Source: Drosophila pseudoobscura | Taxonomy: Eukaryota > Arthropoda > Insecta > Diptera > Drosophilidae | Length of the DNA stretch: 64,000 nt | Assembly: GCF_009870125.1 (NCBI RefSeq) | Contig: NC_046679.1 | Location: 2,232,001-2,296,000, forward strand | Reading direction: 5' to 3' | Part shown: positions 11,517 to 22,956 of the stretch, piece by piece | Layout of the letters: every line of letters begins with the position of its first letter | Position numbering within the stretch: position 1 is the stretch's first letter | Notes under the pieces: model-generated | Told to the model about the DNA's origin: nothing | Database searches by the model: none | The model's input: the letters and a program-made list of their open reading frames with translations, nothing else | Made by a program: the position numbers and the translations under genes

Positions 11517-13378
11517 ATGTCGCTAATTCGGAAGTACAGTGAGATTTGGAACCATTTCGAGGAAGTTGGAAGCCAGGAAGCCAAGTGCAAGTATTGCAAA
11601 TCAATTTTGAGTTGCAAATCTTAAAGCAACTTAAGCCGCCATTTAAAGAGCAAGCACCCGGCGTCTATGGAGCCCGTTATCCGGCAAAACACCGATGGCC
11701 CGATTTTTGTGCAAAGTGCGCAACCAAAAATAACAAGCTTTGCTGAAAGGCCTGTACCAGCGAGCAAAGCGCAGCAGATTGATCTGCAACTTGTACGGAT
11801 GATCGCCAAGGGTCATCACGCCTTGCGCTTGGTCGAAGAACCAGAATTTAAAAAATTTATTCACGATGTGTCGCACGCCCCAAACTATAAGCTTCCGACG
11901 AGGAAAACATTAACCAGCTCCTTGATTCCCAAAATTCGTGACGAGTACAATGGGACGATAATAGAAGAACTACGTGCGGCCACAGCGGTGTGCTTAACTA
12001 CGACGGTTGGACATCTATAACCAACGAAAGTTATCTGGATGTCACAGTACATTTTATCGATGAGGAATCAACGATGCTGACCTCCTATAAAATTGCTTGT
12101 CAGGCCTTTGAAGCGTCGCACACTGCTGCGAATCTGTGCAGCTTTTTGGAAAAAATTGTGAATGAATGGGATCTCAAAAACAAAGTCGCAGCAATAGCAT
12201 CCGATAATGCACACAACATTGCTCTTGCTATTAGAACCGGCAATTGGAGTCATATACGGTGTTTTGCTCATACCCTAAATCTAATTGTCCAAAAAGCTCT
12301 AGATAAAATGAGCAGTGTGCGCAGAAAAGCTAAAGCTATATGCGAATATTTTCATCGCAGCTCATCAGGCTTAAAAAAGCTTAAAGATATGCAAGCGCTG
12401 CTTAAGTTGGCTGACCTCAAACTAACACAGGATGTGCCAACACGTTGGAACTCAACGTACAAAATGTTTGAACGGCTGTCTATCCTGAAGGAGGCAGTCG
12501 TGGCAGCTCTGTCAACAAGGACAGATTTAATTTTGTCACCAGAAGACTGGGATGTCATTGATGGAGTGCTTACCGTATTAAAGCCATTTTATGAAGTTAC
12601 AGAAGAGATCTCAGCTGAAATAAACGTAACATTATCAAAAATAATTGCTTTGACTGGATTACTTCAAAGAAAAATGGCTCAAATATATCCAACAGTTAAA
12701 AATAACCTAGTTGCCGAAGTAATCAATGAAATCATAAACGAGATGGACGGCAGGTTTAACGATTTCGAGGCTAATATTTTGTATGCGGAGAGCACTGTTC
12801 TGGATCCCAGGTTCAAAGGACGCGCATTTAAATCTGCGGAGGCCTTTAAAAAGTCAGTAGCGGATATCAACAAAAAATTGGCTCAAACGATACGGTCACT
12901 CCCAGAACCTCCACAAGAAGCTATAAGCAACAAAAAACAAGAAGAGGACACAATATGGGCTGAATTTGACACCACTTTTCAGCAAGTAAGCCAACCCACC
13001 AACAATACGGCAGCATCCATAAGAGAAATGGATAAGTACCTGGCTGAGGAGTACATCAGCCGAAAAGATGATCCATTGGTATGGTGGAATCAGCGGAAAG
13101 CGCAATACCCGCTACTTTATACCTATATGCTGAAGCGCCTCTGCTTAGTCGCCACCTCAGTGCCATGCGAGCGCATATTTTCAAGTGCAGGCGAAACCAT
13201 ACGTAAAAGGCGATCCCTTTTAAAGTCAACAACCGTTGAAAATTTAATTTTTTTGCATAACAACATGCAAATCGGAATGCTTGTTTGCTTGATTAACATT
13301 TTTTTCTCTTATAGCGCTAAAATGAAGAAAACGAAAAGTATAAGAATTCCTATTAAAGGATCCTTATTTTTATGTTAG
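11517..13378 (+). pseudogene. hAT transposase, interrupted by a stop codon and a frameshift
   Basis: The ATG at 11517 begins a BED-type zinc finger with a C-x2-C pair at residues 24 and 27. An in-frame TAA at 11622-11624 interrupts it, and the same frame resumes with the finger's histidines (H-x4-H). The frame then runs to about 11998. Near 11998-12010, at the conserved segment leading into DGWTS, the reading moves to another frame, consistent with loss of one base. The second frame runs to 13378 and holds the catalytic core (DGWTS, an ASDNAHN-like segment, HTLNL) and the C-terminal hAT dimerisation region with CERIFSSAGE. A functional transposase would cut and paste the element. This copy should not make a full-length protein. 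No intron with good splice sites explains the stop. Confidence 0.9.
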
Positions 13379-13530
13379 TATAAGAATTCCTATGAAAGGA
13401 AATAAAAAGTTTGTTTTTTTGTTATATACATTTTTTGTTTGTTTTTAGTTATGAATCTTTGATGAATATTGAAATGTAACGTATTTTATTTGTTTAAAAG
13501 TCTGTGGTGCTTAGGGTTCTGTGCATGAAT

Positions 13531-13712
13531 AGTGAACAACTGAGCAAGTCAGCAACTGAGCAAGTGAACAACTGAGCAAATGAACAAGTGAGTAACTGAG
13601 CAAGTGAACAACTGAGCAAGTGAACAAGTGAGTAACTGAGCAAGTGAAGAACTGAGCAAGTGAACAAGTGAGTAACTGAGCAATCTAAGAGAGCAAGTGA
13701 GCAATATGAGTG
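13531..13712 (+). repeat. Right subterminal array, short direct repeats
   Basis: This stretch is built from 8-9-bp words such as GTGAACAA, ACTGAGCA and GTGAGTA in a loose higher-order order. Relative to the left array the shared GTTCACTTG core is inverted, so the two arms face each other. Confidence 0.85.
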
Positions 13713-13782
13713 AGTTGACTCACTTACTAAAAAAGAACAAGTGAACATGTTCACCAAAATGAGCAATGTTTACGCAACACTA

Positions 13783-13790
13783 TACCAGAT
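13783..13790. repeat. Right target-site duplication of the hAT element
   Basis: This is the second exact copy of TACCAGAT, directly after the inverted terminal sequence CAACACTA. Confidence 0.9.
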
Positions 13791-14506
13791 ATTACCATCC
13801 TGAAGATGCACCTTCTCCCATCGTCAGTTCCTTTCACCACTTATTGATACCTGGCAAAAGTGCAGTTCAAGGGTATATTCTGTTGATCAAGTGCGTATCC
13901 ATCGGTCTGTGCCTCTGTCCTTGCAGCAATAGATGCTTTCGAAGTACCTCAATGAGTTGTGGCTGAATTCATAGGTATTCTTATAGTCTCTAGAAAACTC
14001 TAGACCTGCCGTCCGTGGTCCGTGGTCCGTGGGCATCACCAACGGCAGCCCCATCGGCAGCAGCGTTAACGGCAGCTAATTCATTTGGCGTCCCAGCAGG
14101 TTTCCAGTTGCCGCCACCGACAGCCACGTCTTGGCTATCTATGAGTGGTAATCATGCTGGGAACGCATTGCACTGGTTCACTTCACGTGTTCATATGTAG
14201 GTCCGTGTCCAGGTCTAGGTCCTTCCAATTCGCCACCGAGTGCTGTCCGGGCATAGCTTTAAGTGTAATGAAATCACACATAGAGACGGTCGGCGGGGGG
14301 AAGATGGAATTGGATTGGGAATGGGCAGGGGTACGGGGCACGGGGCACGGGGTACGCGGTACGAGGTAGTGCGGGACGACATCGAGACCATCGACACTTT
14401 GTACGTTGTTGTGTAAAACGATTGGCGCGTTAATCAACGTACAAATTTCCGACTTATATGGCCGGCGAATTAAATCGTTCCCCCGAGATCACCAGCCGGG
14501 CCAGAG

Positions 14507-14542
<36 letters not shown>

Positions 14543-15990
14543 CTGGTCAGCTGTCTTGGCCGGACACTGACAGCTGCCGATTAGAACTGGAGCGATAAAT
14601 TATACAATTGCCATGCGTGAGACCTGAAGATCGCCAGCTTCCAGCTTCCAGCATCGAGCATCCAGCTCCAAAGAGAGAGGGTTTCGTTTCCATTGCAGTG
14701 GCAGTGCCAGTGGCAGTGGCAGTTGCAGTTGCAGGTCCATATCGAGGTCCCCCGGTCCCCCGGCTCATCGCCAATGACAATTACACTGATTATATTAAAT
14801 ATATGAGGCCCATATTTGGGGCCACTGCCACCGCCACTGCCATGCTGTGTGCCATGGGAGTGTTAACAGTGTTCGCCTCTGCCCGATCCCGATGCCGAGC
14901 CCCCAGCCATCGTAATTTGTGCAATTTGCTGGCCCGTCAAATCGGTCGACGTTGCCCCCAAAACTCGTGAAAACTATGCAAATTAGACCAGGTCCAGGAC
15001 CAGGCCAAGGAACAGAAATGGTTATCAGCCAAGAAGGACTCGTCACATAAGAAAGATGACTATTAGATGCTCTAACATCAAATGCTCCTTGAGCCTACCC
15101 TCTTTCCTTTTCCTGACTTCCATTTGGAGCCAAAACTAAGGAAAAATACCCTTCACTTTCTTCTAAGGCGAAACAAAATCCAGAAAACATGCATTCCCCG
15201 ACTTGGTTGTTGTTTTTTATGACCTGTGCAGTTTGTTTAAAATTCTTGTGGCGGTGGCGCGGCATGAAAAATCAATTATGTTAGTTGAACTTTTTGAGCT
15301 AAACGCTAAACAATTGCGCATAATTACGAGCGTTGGGCACACACTTTGGGGGCACTTGGGGGCACTTGGCGGGCACTTGGAGGGGGGGCCCAGATCCGAC
15401 TGCATTGCCGTTGCCGTTGCCGTTGCCTCAATTTGTGCATTTGCATACGGGTCGGGGCGAGGAGCTATGCGAGTGGGTTTAGGGTTTTGTGCCACAAACA
15501 AGAAAGAACAACAATTAAAGTTCAAAATGGCAAAAGTTAATGACCGAACAATTGAGGAAATTCACGTAAACCACTCTATGGGTCTGCGGTCAGGGATTGG
15601 CAGGGAATTGGGAATGGGTACGAGGCGATTAAATGCCAAGCTCGAGGGTTTTGTTTGAAAGAATGCGGAAAATGTGTACCCAAGAATCGTTCGTAGAACC
15701 TATGAGGGCATTTTACACATTATTAGGCACGGAAACAACTTTTCAAGGAAATGAAAAACACATCTGAAACATGGAAATTAGAGTTTCTGTAAAGCATGCG
15801 ACCAGCAGGCGCCGTCCCAAAAGTCCAATACATAAATGTTTACATCTAGTTTACTTTTTAATTTTAATTTTGGGTACTACTCCAAAAAGCATTCACCTGT
15901 CTTGACCTCCATTTTTTCTTCGAACCCAACAGAAAAATTCAAAATTTAATTTTCCCGCGCGCAACTTTTCAAATCAGCTGTGCCCGCAGT
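13791..15990. other. Intergenic tract between the hAT element and the Trc8 upstream region
   Basis: No gene is supported. Contents include GGCACGGGGCACGG-type repeats near 14333, a (CCAG)n tract at 14510-14537, GTGGCAGTGGCAG runs near 14697-14730 and GCCGTT repeats near 15410. The 151-codon frame at 15203-15658 is partly repeat-derived and has no domain I recognise. Confidence 0.4.
14510..14537. repeat. Microsatellite, (CCAG)n
   Basis: About seven direct copies of CCAG. Simple repeat without other features. Confidence 0.85.
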
Positions 15991-15999
15991 CACAACGCA

Positions 16000-16122
16000 A
16001 CACTGGTCAAGCCACTGTACGATAGCTCGCACGATAGTTGCACCTATCGCAAGAACAAAAGGAAACAGGAGTAGTACAGGAGAAAAACTCACTCGAAATT
16101 TCACTCAAAACCGCTCTCACAG
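16000..16122 (+). promoter_or_regulatory. Trc8: Possible promoter and non-coding first exon of Trc8
   Basis: CTCTCACAG followed by GTAAAGT at 16123 matches a 5' splice site. A good 3' splice site, TTTTATTTTCTAG, ends at 18274 upstream of the Trc8 start. The stretch before the donor has CTATCGCA and CACGATAG words resembling the DRE, and a CAGCTG E-box lies near 15976. Together these suggest an upstream untranslated exon with the repeat-filled 2.15-kb segment as intron. No transcript evidence is available. Confidence 0.3.
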
Positions 16123-16299
16123 GTAAAGTTCGGCCAAGGAGGAGAAAAACAAAGTGTACGTATAAAAATAAATAGTATTTTCCATATCACTCAAAGAATC
16201 ACTCAAGAGAGCGAACGAGAGGCTCCGCTCTCACTCTCTGAACCGGTTAACTTCGCTCTCAATGAGTGACAATCCATTTTCTTCGACCTTTTTTGCTAA

Positions 16300-17870
16300 A
16301 ACCGTTTTTTAAACAAAATGCAATAAATGCAATTATTCTAATTATGCAAATCAAGTAGGAAATTGATTCACATATCGTATAAAATTAAGTGGGCATGGCT
16401 AAATCTTCCATATAAATAGTATTATTCAACGGAACAAAGAATATAAGGAATTGGTCGTTTTTTTTAATTCGCCGCAGTTCGCCGCAAATTCGCTATTGCA
16501 ACAATGAGTCTCACTCCATACACAAACATGTTGCTAATTCCATGCACACATACCCTGGGGGGAAATGGATGTTATAGAATTGCGGAAATGTGTTTCATCC
16601 CATGCTCTAATTAATGCAGAAACTAGTCAGTATCTATTTTAAACGATATTTTGCAATTAGTGGTCTTCTTACAGAGACCAAGAATTGGTATGGGGATCAG
16701 GATTTATATACAAGAACCTAATCGAATGCATGAATAGACCAAAAAAATGCAATCTAAGACAAGGTCTTTACTAATTAGATTTGAAAGCAGGTTGGAAAAC
16801 AGTATCTTTATATAATATTCACGAAATAGGGTATACAAACGCTCATACCCTGGTTGACAACAAATGAGTCTGCAAATACCAGCAACATTGACGTCACAAC
16901 CTGCGACATTGAACATTTTTGTTTAAATCGTGTTTTTGTCAAAATAAAAGATTTTCAAGTACTTAAAAGTAGTAAATCTTGATCAAAATTGATTCAGCAA
17001 TCATATAAAATTTTCTGGGCAAAAATAAGAGATCTATATAGCCAGGAATATTTGACGGAAGAAAGAATAACCAAGAATTAGTCGTCATAACCGGTTGACA
17101 ACAATGAGTCCCATTCAATGCACACATACCCTGGGGGAAATGGATGTTATAGAGTTGTGAATATGTTTGTCACCCCAGGCAAAAATAATTTATTTTCAAT
17201 ATATTTTTCAATATTTCAACGATATTTTAAAGCTTATTGTCTTTTTGTAGGGACCAAGAATATGTATCAGGATCGAGACATATATACAACTCATCACATA
17301 CATGAATATGTCTAAAAAATGTCAATTTGAGAAAAGGTCTTTATTAGTTACGTGTCATCTTCATATCAATATTGATACTTTCATATAAAATTAACAAAAT
17401 AGGGTATACAAAGGCATATACGAAGGCTTACACGCAACATAGCGATTGTTTTTTTGTTGAACTTTTTCGTTTGAACCTTTTTTTTACAATAAATACAATA
17501 AAAGCAAGGATTGAAAACTATCCAATCTTGTAGAAAATCTATTCATCAATGGGATAAAACTATGTGGGCATTACTGAACGATTTAGTTTGTCAGCATTAT
17601 TAAATGGAAGATCAAATTGAGCAATTTCCTTTTATGTTTGTTTTGATTGACCCATTTCGCTACTTGTTTTTTAGTTGACTTATTGCGCTAAAACCTATGT
17701 TTACGCAAATTGCAATAAAAGCAAGTGTTTAAAATAAACCAGTCAAGTTGAGAATAGTTTAATTAATCGGATATAATTATGTGGGCATGGCTAAATGTTC
17801 TATCTAGCCATTAATATTCAGCGGAATATCAGAATCGAGGAAAATGGTTTCCAGTCCTTGACGGAGAACG
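16300..17870 (+). repeat. Diverged tandem repeat, units of about 580 bp
   Basis: Two full and at least two partial copies of an AT-rich unit follow one another. Recurrent words are CACACATACCCTGGGGG with AAATGGATGTTATAGA (near 16545 and 17122), AAATAGGGTATACAAA (near 16826 and 17397) and a GTATAAAATT...GGGCATGGCTAAAT block. A further partial copy lies at 29749-30140. No intact coding frame remains. It looks like a degenerate mobile element that multiplied in tandem. I cannot place it in a named family, and a Helitron such as DINE-1 is one option. Confidence 0.75.
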
Positions 17871-18080
17871 ATTAACCTATTATAAGCCAAGGGGTATGTC
17901 AATTTTCCACTGAAAGTAGTGAAAATTTAATCATTTTAGCGCACTTCAGCTGAAAAATATCGGGGTTTTTTTTTAAGATCATAGTAGAGATGGCATGAAT
18001 CCTCAAGAAGAATTTACAACAAGTAATATTTTCCGCCATTTACCTCAAGTAGTTGAACTATTTAAATAGAGGGGGCTTTA
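17871..18080 (+). repeat. Repeat module shared with 27160-27375
   Basis: Blocks in the same order occur at both sites: ATTTTAGCGCA at 17933-17943 and TTTAAATAGAGGGGG at 18061-18075, with a T-rich run between them. The spacing is 128 bp here and 119 bp at the other site. It directly follows the tandem array, so it may be one end of the same element. Confidence 0.55.
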
Positions 18081-18824
18081 GTGGGAATCCGATAGAACCG
18101 AATATCGACATACAAGTGCACGGTTGCATTTGCCAATATTTTGCAATTAAGTAAAAATACAAGAAAATAAACAATAAATAATAATAATAATAATAAAATA
18201 AATTAAACAAAACGTTTGCTGTACTACAATAAATTAATTTGGTTGTTTTTTGGCAATTTTTTTTTATTTTCTAGAGGAGAAAAACAAAGTGTAAAGTTCG
18301 TACAAAGTCGAAAAATCGAGGCAAAACCAAACGCAAAACACGTACATATGTATTTGCAAAGGTAATTGTTGGTCCGCGAGCGAGGGACCGAACAGCGAAC
18401 GAAAACACCCAACGAGCAGCAATATTTGTGCGACAAAATCCGAGAGCTGAATCGAAGGAAAAACCTTTAACGTTACCACCTGCCTTTGCACCCCCTTCCT
18501 TCCAATACTTCTCGCCAGTGCATACACACCAACACATACACACGCACACACACACCTGTGCAGCTATTCTTTTTGCGAAATCCAAGACGAAACCCAGACC
18601 AGTTAGAGCAACAGAAATCCACGTAGAAACCAGCAAAGCAAACAGCAATCAGCTCCAAATGCGTGTGCCATCGCTTGGGGGAAGGTAGATAAATTGAAAA
18701 TTGGAATCGCCGCCGATCAACGAACGCGTCGAAGGGACGGGTGGACGGACGGGGCCGATTAGTGCAGTGTCACGTCGCATCAGCCACAAACGCCGCCGAA
18801 CAGACGAACAGACAAGCCATAGTC
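18081..18824 (+). other. 5' region of Trc8, probably 5' UTR
   Basis: An AT-rich part (AAT repeats near 18177-18200) leads to a 3' splice-site-like sequence ending at 18274. About 550 bases of transcribed-looking, CA-rich sequence then precede the ATG. No separate gene is seen. Confidence 0.4.
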
Positions 18825-21800
18825 ATGTCCATGCGCACTAAGGTTTTGGGCCTGGTGGATGTGATGATGCGGGTGCCGCCCGTGCTGGTCATCGATGAGA
18901 TACTGAAGATTGGCATGGGCCTGCCCACACGATTCTATCCGGAGACCAATCCGCCCCAGTCGCCGGTCGCCGAGGATGTAGGTTTTCTAGCCGATGCAGA
19001 TACACCGGGAGCCGCAGCCGATGCATTCGTCGCCCTCAAGGCGTTCTTCGGATTGGGCGATGCTGCCCAAAGCCCCGTGATCCCTACCGCCAGCCCACTC
19101 GAACAGTCCATCGATAATGCCTCCAAATCGGCGATGAAGGACGGGATGCTCAGCACCGGCTTCAACATGCTCATGACCGAGCTGTCACACGACGAGACGC
19201 TATCGGATGTCCTCAGCATAACGACGGTCAAATTCATGATATGCCTATTCGGTAAGTGGGCCTATGGCACCTGCCCCCTGCCACCGGGTGGTGGGTTCTC
19301 CAGTACTAAGGGTCGTTTGCCCAGAACACCTTATCGCTCGTACTTTGAACCCGTCTGCACCTCGGGCGTATACAAAATACCAATGTTTATTTATTGATTT
19401 GATTGCTTCAGGTTTCCTATCCGCCGCTTGCATTTTCATGCTCTGGACGCGGCACCTGGTGATGGTGTACATGTTTCTCACTTCCCTCGGACTCACGTTC
19501 CTCTCCTACTGGTCAAATGTGAGCGCCCTGGCGCTCATGGAGCGGAGTCCCTGCATACTGGAGGACCTGATATCGCTCAACACGACGAGATTACTGGACT
19601 CGGGCGGGGTGATCATGTCGCTGGCGCCGCACGTCATGGCGCAGTGGTTCATGGGCATGCTCTTCGCGTACATACACCTAGGACCGAGATACGAACTGCT
19701 GCAGAAGTCAATGCCCATTATATTCACTAGTCCCATTCTGGTTGCCATGCTGCCGCTGCCAAAGCACGTGGTAGAACACCTGCCCGTGATAGCCGGCACC
19801 ACGCCCATTATCCTCACGCTGGTCACGATGGTGTACAGCTCCATGGAGGCCAGTCGAACGGTGTACAATGGCTACCAATACGCCATGAACTTTGTCACCA
19901 ACTTTGGCCTTTCCGCTTTGATCGAGAACGAGTGGCAGCGACTGAATGTGCCCAATGTCTTGCGTGTGTTCTGGACAATTCGGTAAGATCTGAACTTTCG
20001 ATAGACGTTCGTTTCGTCTAATGGGGATCAATCCTCCTTTGCAGAATCATTCAGGGAGGCTATGCCCTGGCCGTCGCCGATTCCAATGAGCCCTTCCAAT
20101 TGTTTCCGGCAATCGAGAAGCTCCTGGTCGATGGCTGCGAGACACTGACTGCCGTACTGGGCATGACGGGGGTGATATCCATGATATGCCACTACATTGG
20201 CCGAGGCTTTCAGTGGTTTTTGATGACCTACGACAACGACGAGGAGAAATCGCTGGGCACCGTCTCTGCGGTGCTCTTCTACATCCTAGCCCTGCAGACT
20301 GGACTCACATCCCTGTCGCCGGAGAAGCGATTTGTGCGCTTGTGTCGAAACCTATGTCTTCTGATGACCGCCCTGCTGCACTTCTTGCACAATATCGTCT
20401 CGCCCATACTGATGTCGCTGAGTGCGGCTCGAAATCCGTCACGCAAACGCCACGTGCGAGCCCTCACCGTCTGCGCATTCCTCATTGTGACGCCCGTTTC
20501 ATTGTTGTACTACTTGTGGCTGCAGCGCTCCATCTCCACATGGCTGTTGGCAGTCACCGCCTTCTCAGTGGAGGTGATCGTCAAGGTGTGTATTCGAAAC
20601 GATTAGCGCTCTGCCATTGCCTTGACTACGAAATGATTGCCCCTGCAGGTGCTCGTCTCGCTGGCCACGTACACGCTGTTCTTGCTGGACGCCCGCCGGC
20701 AGTTCTTCTGGGAGAAGCTTGATGACTATCTGTACTATGTGCGTGCCTTTGGCAATTCCGTGGAGTTCTGCTTCGGCATTCTACTGTTCATCAACGGCGC
20801 CTGGATACTGATCTTCGAGTCGGGTAAGTAGCAGCCGCTGCGCGGAGATGAGTCTCCAATTACATCGACACATGAGCAAAAGAATCCATCTATCCATCCG
20901 ATTGGGGGTTTCTTTTATAAATTTGAATTTTGTATCAGTTTTATCATTTGGTCCTGGTCCTGGTTCTTGGTCTAGCTTTTTTGTTACGTGTGTGCATGTA
21001 ATCTTTTTATTTGGTTGATTTTGTGTATCGATAACTATAACTTGATAGCCCACAATGCTACAGGCGGCGCCATCAGAGCCATCATGATGTGCATCCACGC
21101 CTATTTCAATATCTGGTGCGAGGCCCGAGCTGGCTGGTCGGTGTTCATGAAGCGACGTTCGGCCGTGCACAAGATCTCGTCCCTACCGGAGGCAACGCCG
21201 GCCCAGCTCCAAGCGTTCGACGATGTTTGCGCCATTTGCTATCAGGTGGTTGCTCTTTTTATTCAAACTCCAGAATCCTCCTGTGATTACTCATGACCGC
21301 TTTCTCGCCATTTAGGAAATGTACTCGGCCAAGATCACGCGCTGCCGCCACTTCTTCCACGGCGTTTGCCTACGCAAATGGCTGTACGTCCAGGATCGCT
21401 GCCCCCTATGCCATGAGATAATGATGTACACTGAGAAGGCCGAGGAGAATGTGCCGGAGCCTGAGCCAGCGGAGGCTGAGCAAGCAGAGCACCTGTATCC
21501 CCGAGACGTAATTGTTCTTTGCTTCTCAGCGAAATAGATCACGGTGCTAATTCTTTGATTTTTCGCCACAGGATGCGAACAACGCTGGGGCCACGGGCCG
21601 CTTACCGGAGAGGGCCATCGCTGCCGATGCGACGGAGGCTTCCACAGCCGCCTCCACCTCGAATGCCGCAACGGAATCAGCGGCAGTTATTTCCGAGGCA
21701 GCAGCCGCTGCTGCCGAGGCACGATCCGCTTCGGTCTCCGCCAGCAGCAGCAATGCCAGCTTCATCACAGCTTCCAACCAGCCCCCAACACCGTCGGCTA

Positions 21801-21889
21801 CGTCAGCCACGTCGGCGGCGGCGGCTGTGGCCACCGCGGCGGCCAGCAATACCACGCACATCTTCCGGGTTACCCAGGAACAGCAGTGA
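18825..21889 (+). CDS. Trc8: ER multi-pass RING-H2 E3 ubiquitin ligase (TRC8/RNF139-RNF145 family)
   Basis: Seven exons give 801 codons: 18825-19251, 19412-19982, 20045-20585, 20649-20823, 21064-21245, 21316-21507 and 21572-21889. All introns have GT...AG borders and the phases agree. The N-terminal 600 residues are a series of hydrophobic spans, as in TRC8, an ER-membrane E3 ligase with a sterol-sensing-like region. The RING-H2 finger is complete: Cys627, Cys630, Cys642, His644, His647, Cys650, Cys661 and Cys664. The Ala/Ser/Thr-rich tail after residue 700 is disordered. Drosophila Trc8 is remembered as a VHL-interacting ligase of about 800 residues, so length and order agree. The ATG at 18825 is followed by another at 18831; either could start translation. 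An upstream non-coding exon near 16.1 kb is possible. It converges on the F-box gene to the right. Confidence 0.95.
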
Positions 21890-22956
21890 GCGATGAGGGA
21901 TTGATCGGATCGAGATTGCTCGCGTACCTTCTATCTGTCTATCAATCAATCTATATATCTATCTACCACTTGATTGTTCTGTGTGTTAGTGTACTTATGT
22001 AAAAATGCGAATCTGTCTAGTGAAGAAGGGCTTCTTCATACGTTTAAAGCAATCTATTCCTACAACACCCAACACACACACACACACACACATACACAAA
22101 CACAAACACGCACGCACCTTCGATCCTCATAGGCACACACGACATAAACATATACACATATATACATATATAAACAAATACAGCCATGCTTAATTAAATT
22201 ATATACCATGCATATAATAGAGCGCTGATCGAGACGAAATTTGAACCAGAGATCTACATATGTACGTTAAGTTTATGGTAAAAGTTGATCCAAAAATGTT
22301 GAAACACACAAAAAAACGTTAGACCTAAGTTCTGCAGCGGATGAAACAGTGTAAAAACAAACAAAAAAAAGATCAGTAAACAAATTACATGTATGTGGGG
22401 AAGTCTGAAAATGATTTAATCAAGTTACCAAGTAAAGTTAGTTAAAAACGCGAGAGAAGAGAGCGAAGAGAGGAAGAAAGAAGCGAGAATCAGCACAGAG
22501 AACGTTTGAGGGAAACGCAAAACTTACGTTGTATAATTTTGTAATGTAAAAAGAATGTTGAATAAGCAAATCCTTTGTTCTTGTTTTTATTTTTATTTAA
22601 ATTACCTATGTACGTTTATTTAGATTTAATTTAATCAAACGAAAGAAGCGGAAAATACAGAAAACAACAAAACACGATATAATGTAAGCGACACACACAG
22701 AAACGATTGTAAAGCCTTTTGACTAGAGACATGTTTTGGGGATCCTCTCCATCTCCATCTACCATCTGTATTCCCAAAGGGTCCGGTAGGTAACATTTAA
22801 ACACAAGCTGCAGTACAGGGCGTTTTAGAGCTATAAGATGGATGGATGGTGGTAGCGTGGACTGGGATGAAAAAGAATTAACATTGAAGAAGCAAACAGT
22901 TCGAGAGAGAACTCTTATTAAACGCACTGTATGTATCAGCTCCTCTTCACTGGACC
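21890..22956. other. Converging 3' UTR region of Trc8 and the F-box gene
   Basis: This 1.07-kb stretch has no gene. It holds a CA/CACAC microsatellite near 22070-22094, AT-rich sequence and T-rich blocks near 22578-22600. The 3' UTRs of both flanking genes should lie here. Their boundary cannot be set from sequence alone. Confidence 0.5.

Larger units (their letters stand above)
11101..13782 (+). mobile_element. hAT-superfamily DNA transposon, near full length, inactivated
   Basis: The 2682-bp element begins TAGTGTTGTG and ends with the inverse of TAGTGTTGCG. It is bounded by identical TACCAGAT duplications, so both ends are defined. It carries one transposase frame on the plus strand, beginning at 11517, with a BED-type zinc finger and a C-terminal hAT dimerisation domain. 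Just inside the ends lie tandem subterminal arrays: twelve 18-bp units at the left and a different, inverted set built on GTGAACAA and ACTGAGCA at the right. Such repeats are usually transposase-binding sites. A stop codon in the zinc finger and one frameshift break the transposase, so this copy is probably not autonomous. The exact duplications suggest a fairly recent insertion. I cannot assign a named family. Confidence 0.92.

Noticed and set aside
15203..15658. 151-codon plus-strand frame
   Set aside because: No recognisable domain. Part of it is GCCGTT repeat and an antisense frame overlaps it.
16002..16012. Solo CAACACTGG word resembling a hAT terminal repeat
   Set aside because: No inverted partner at a reasonable distance and no flanking duplication.
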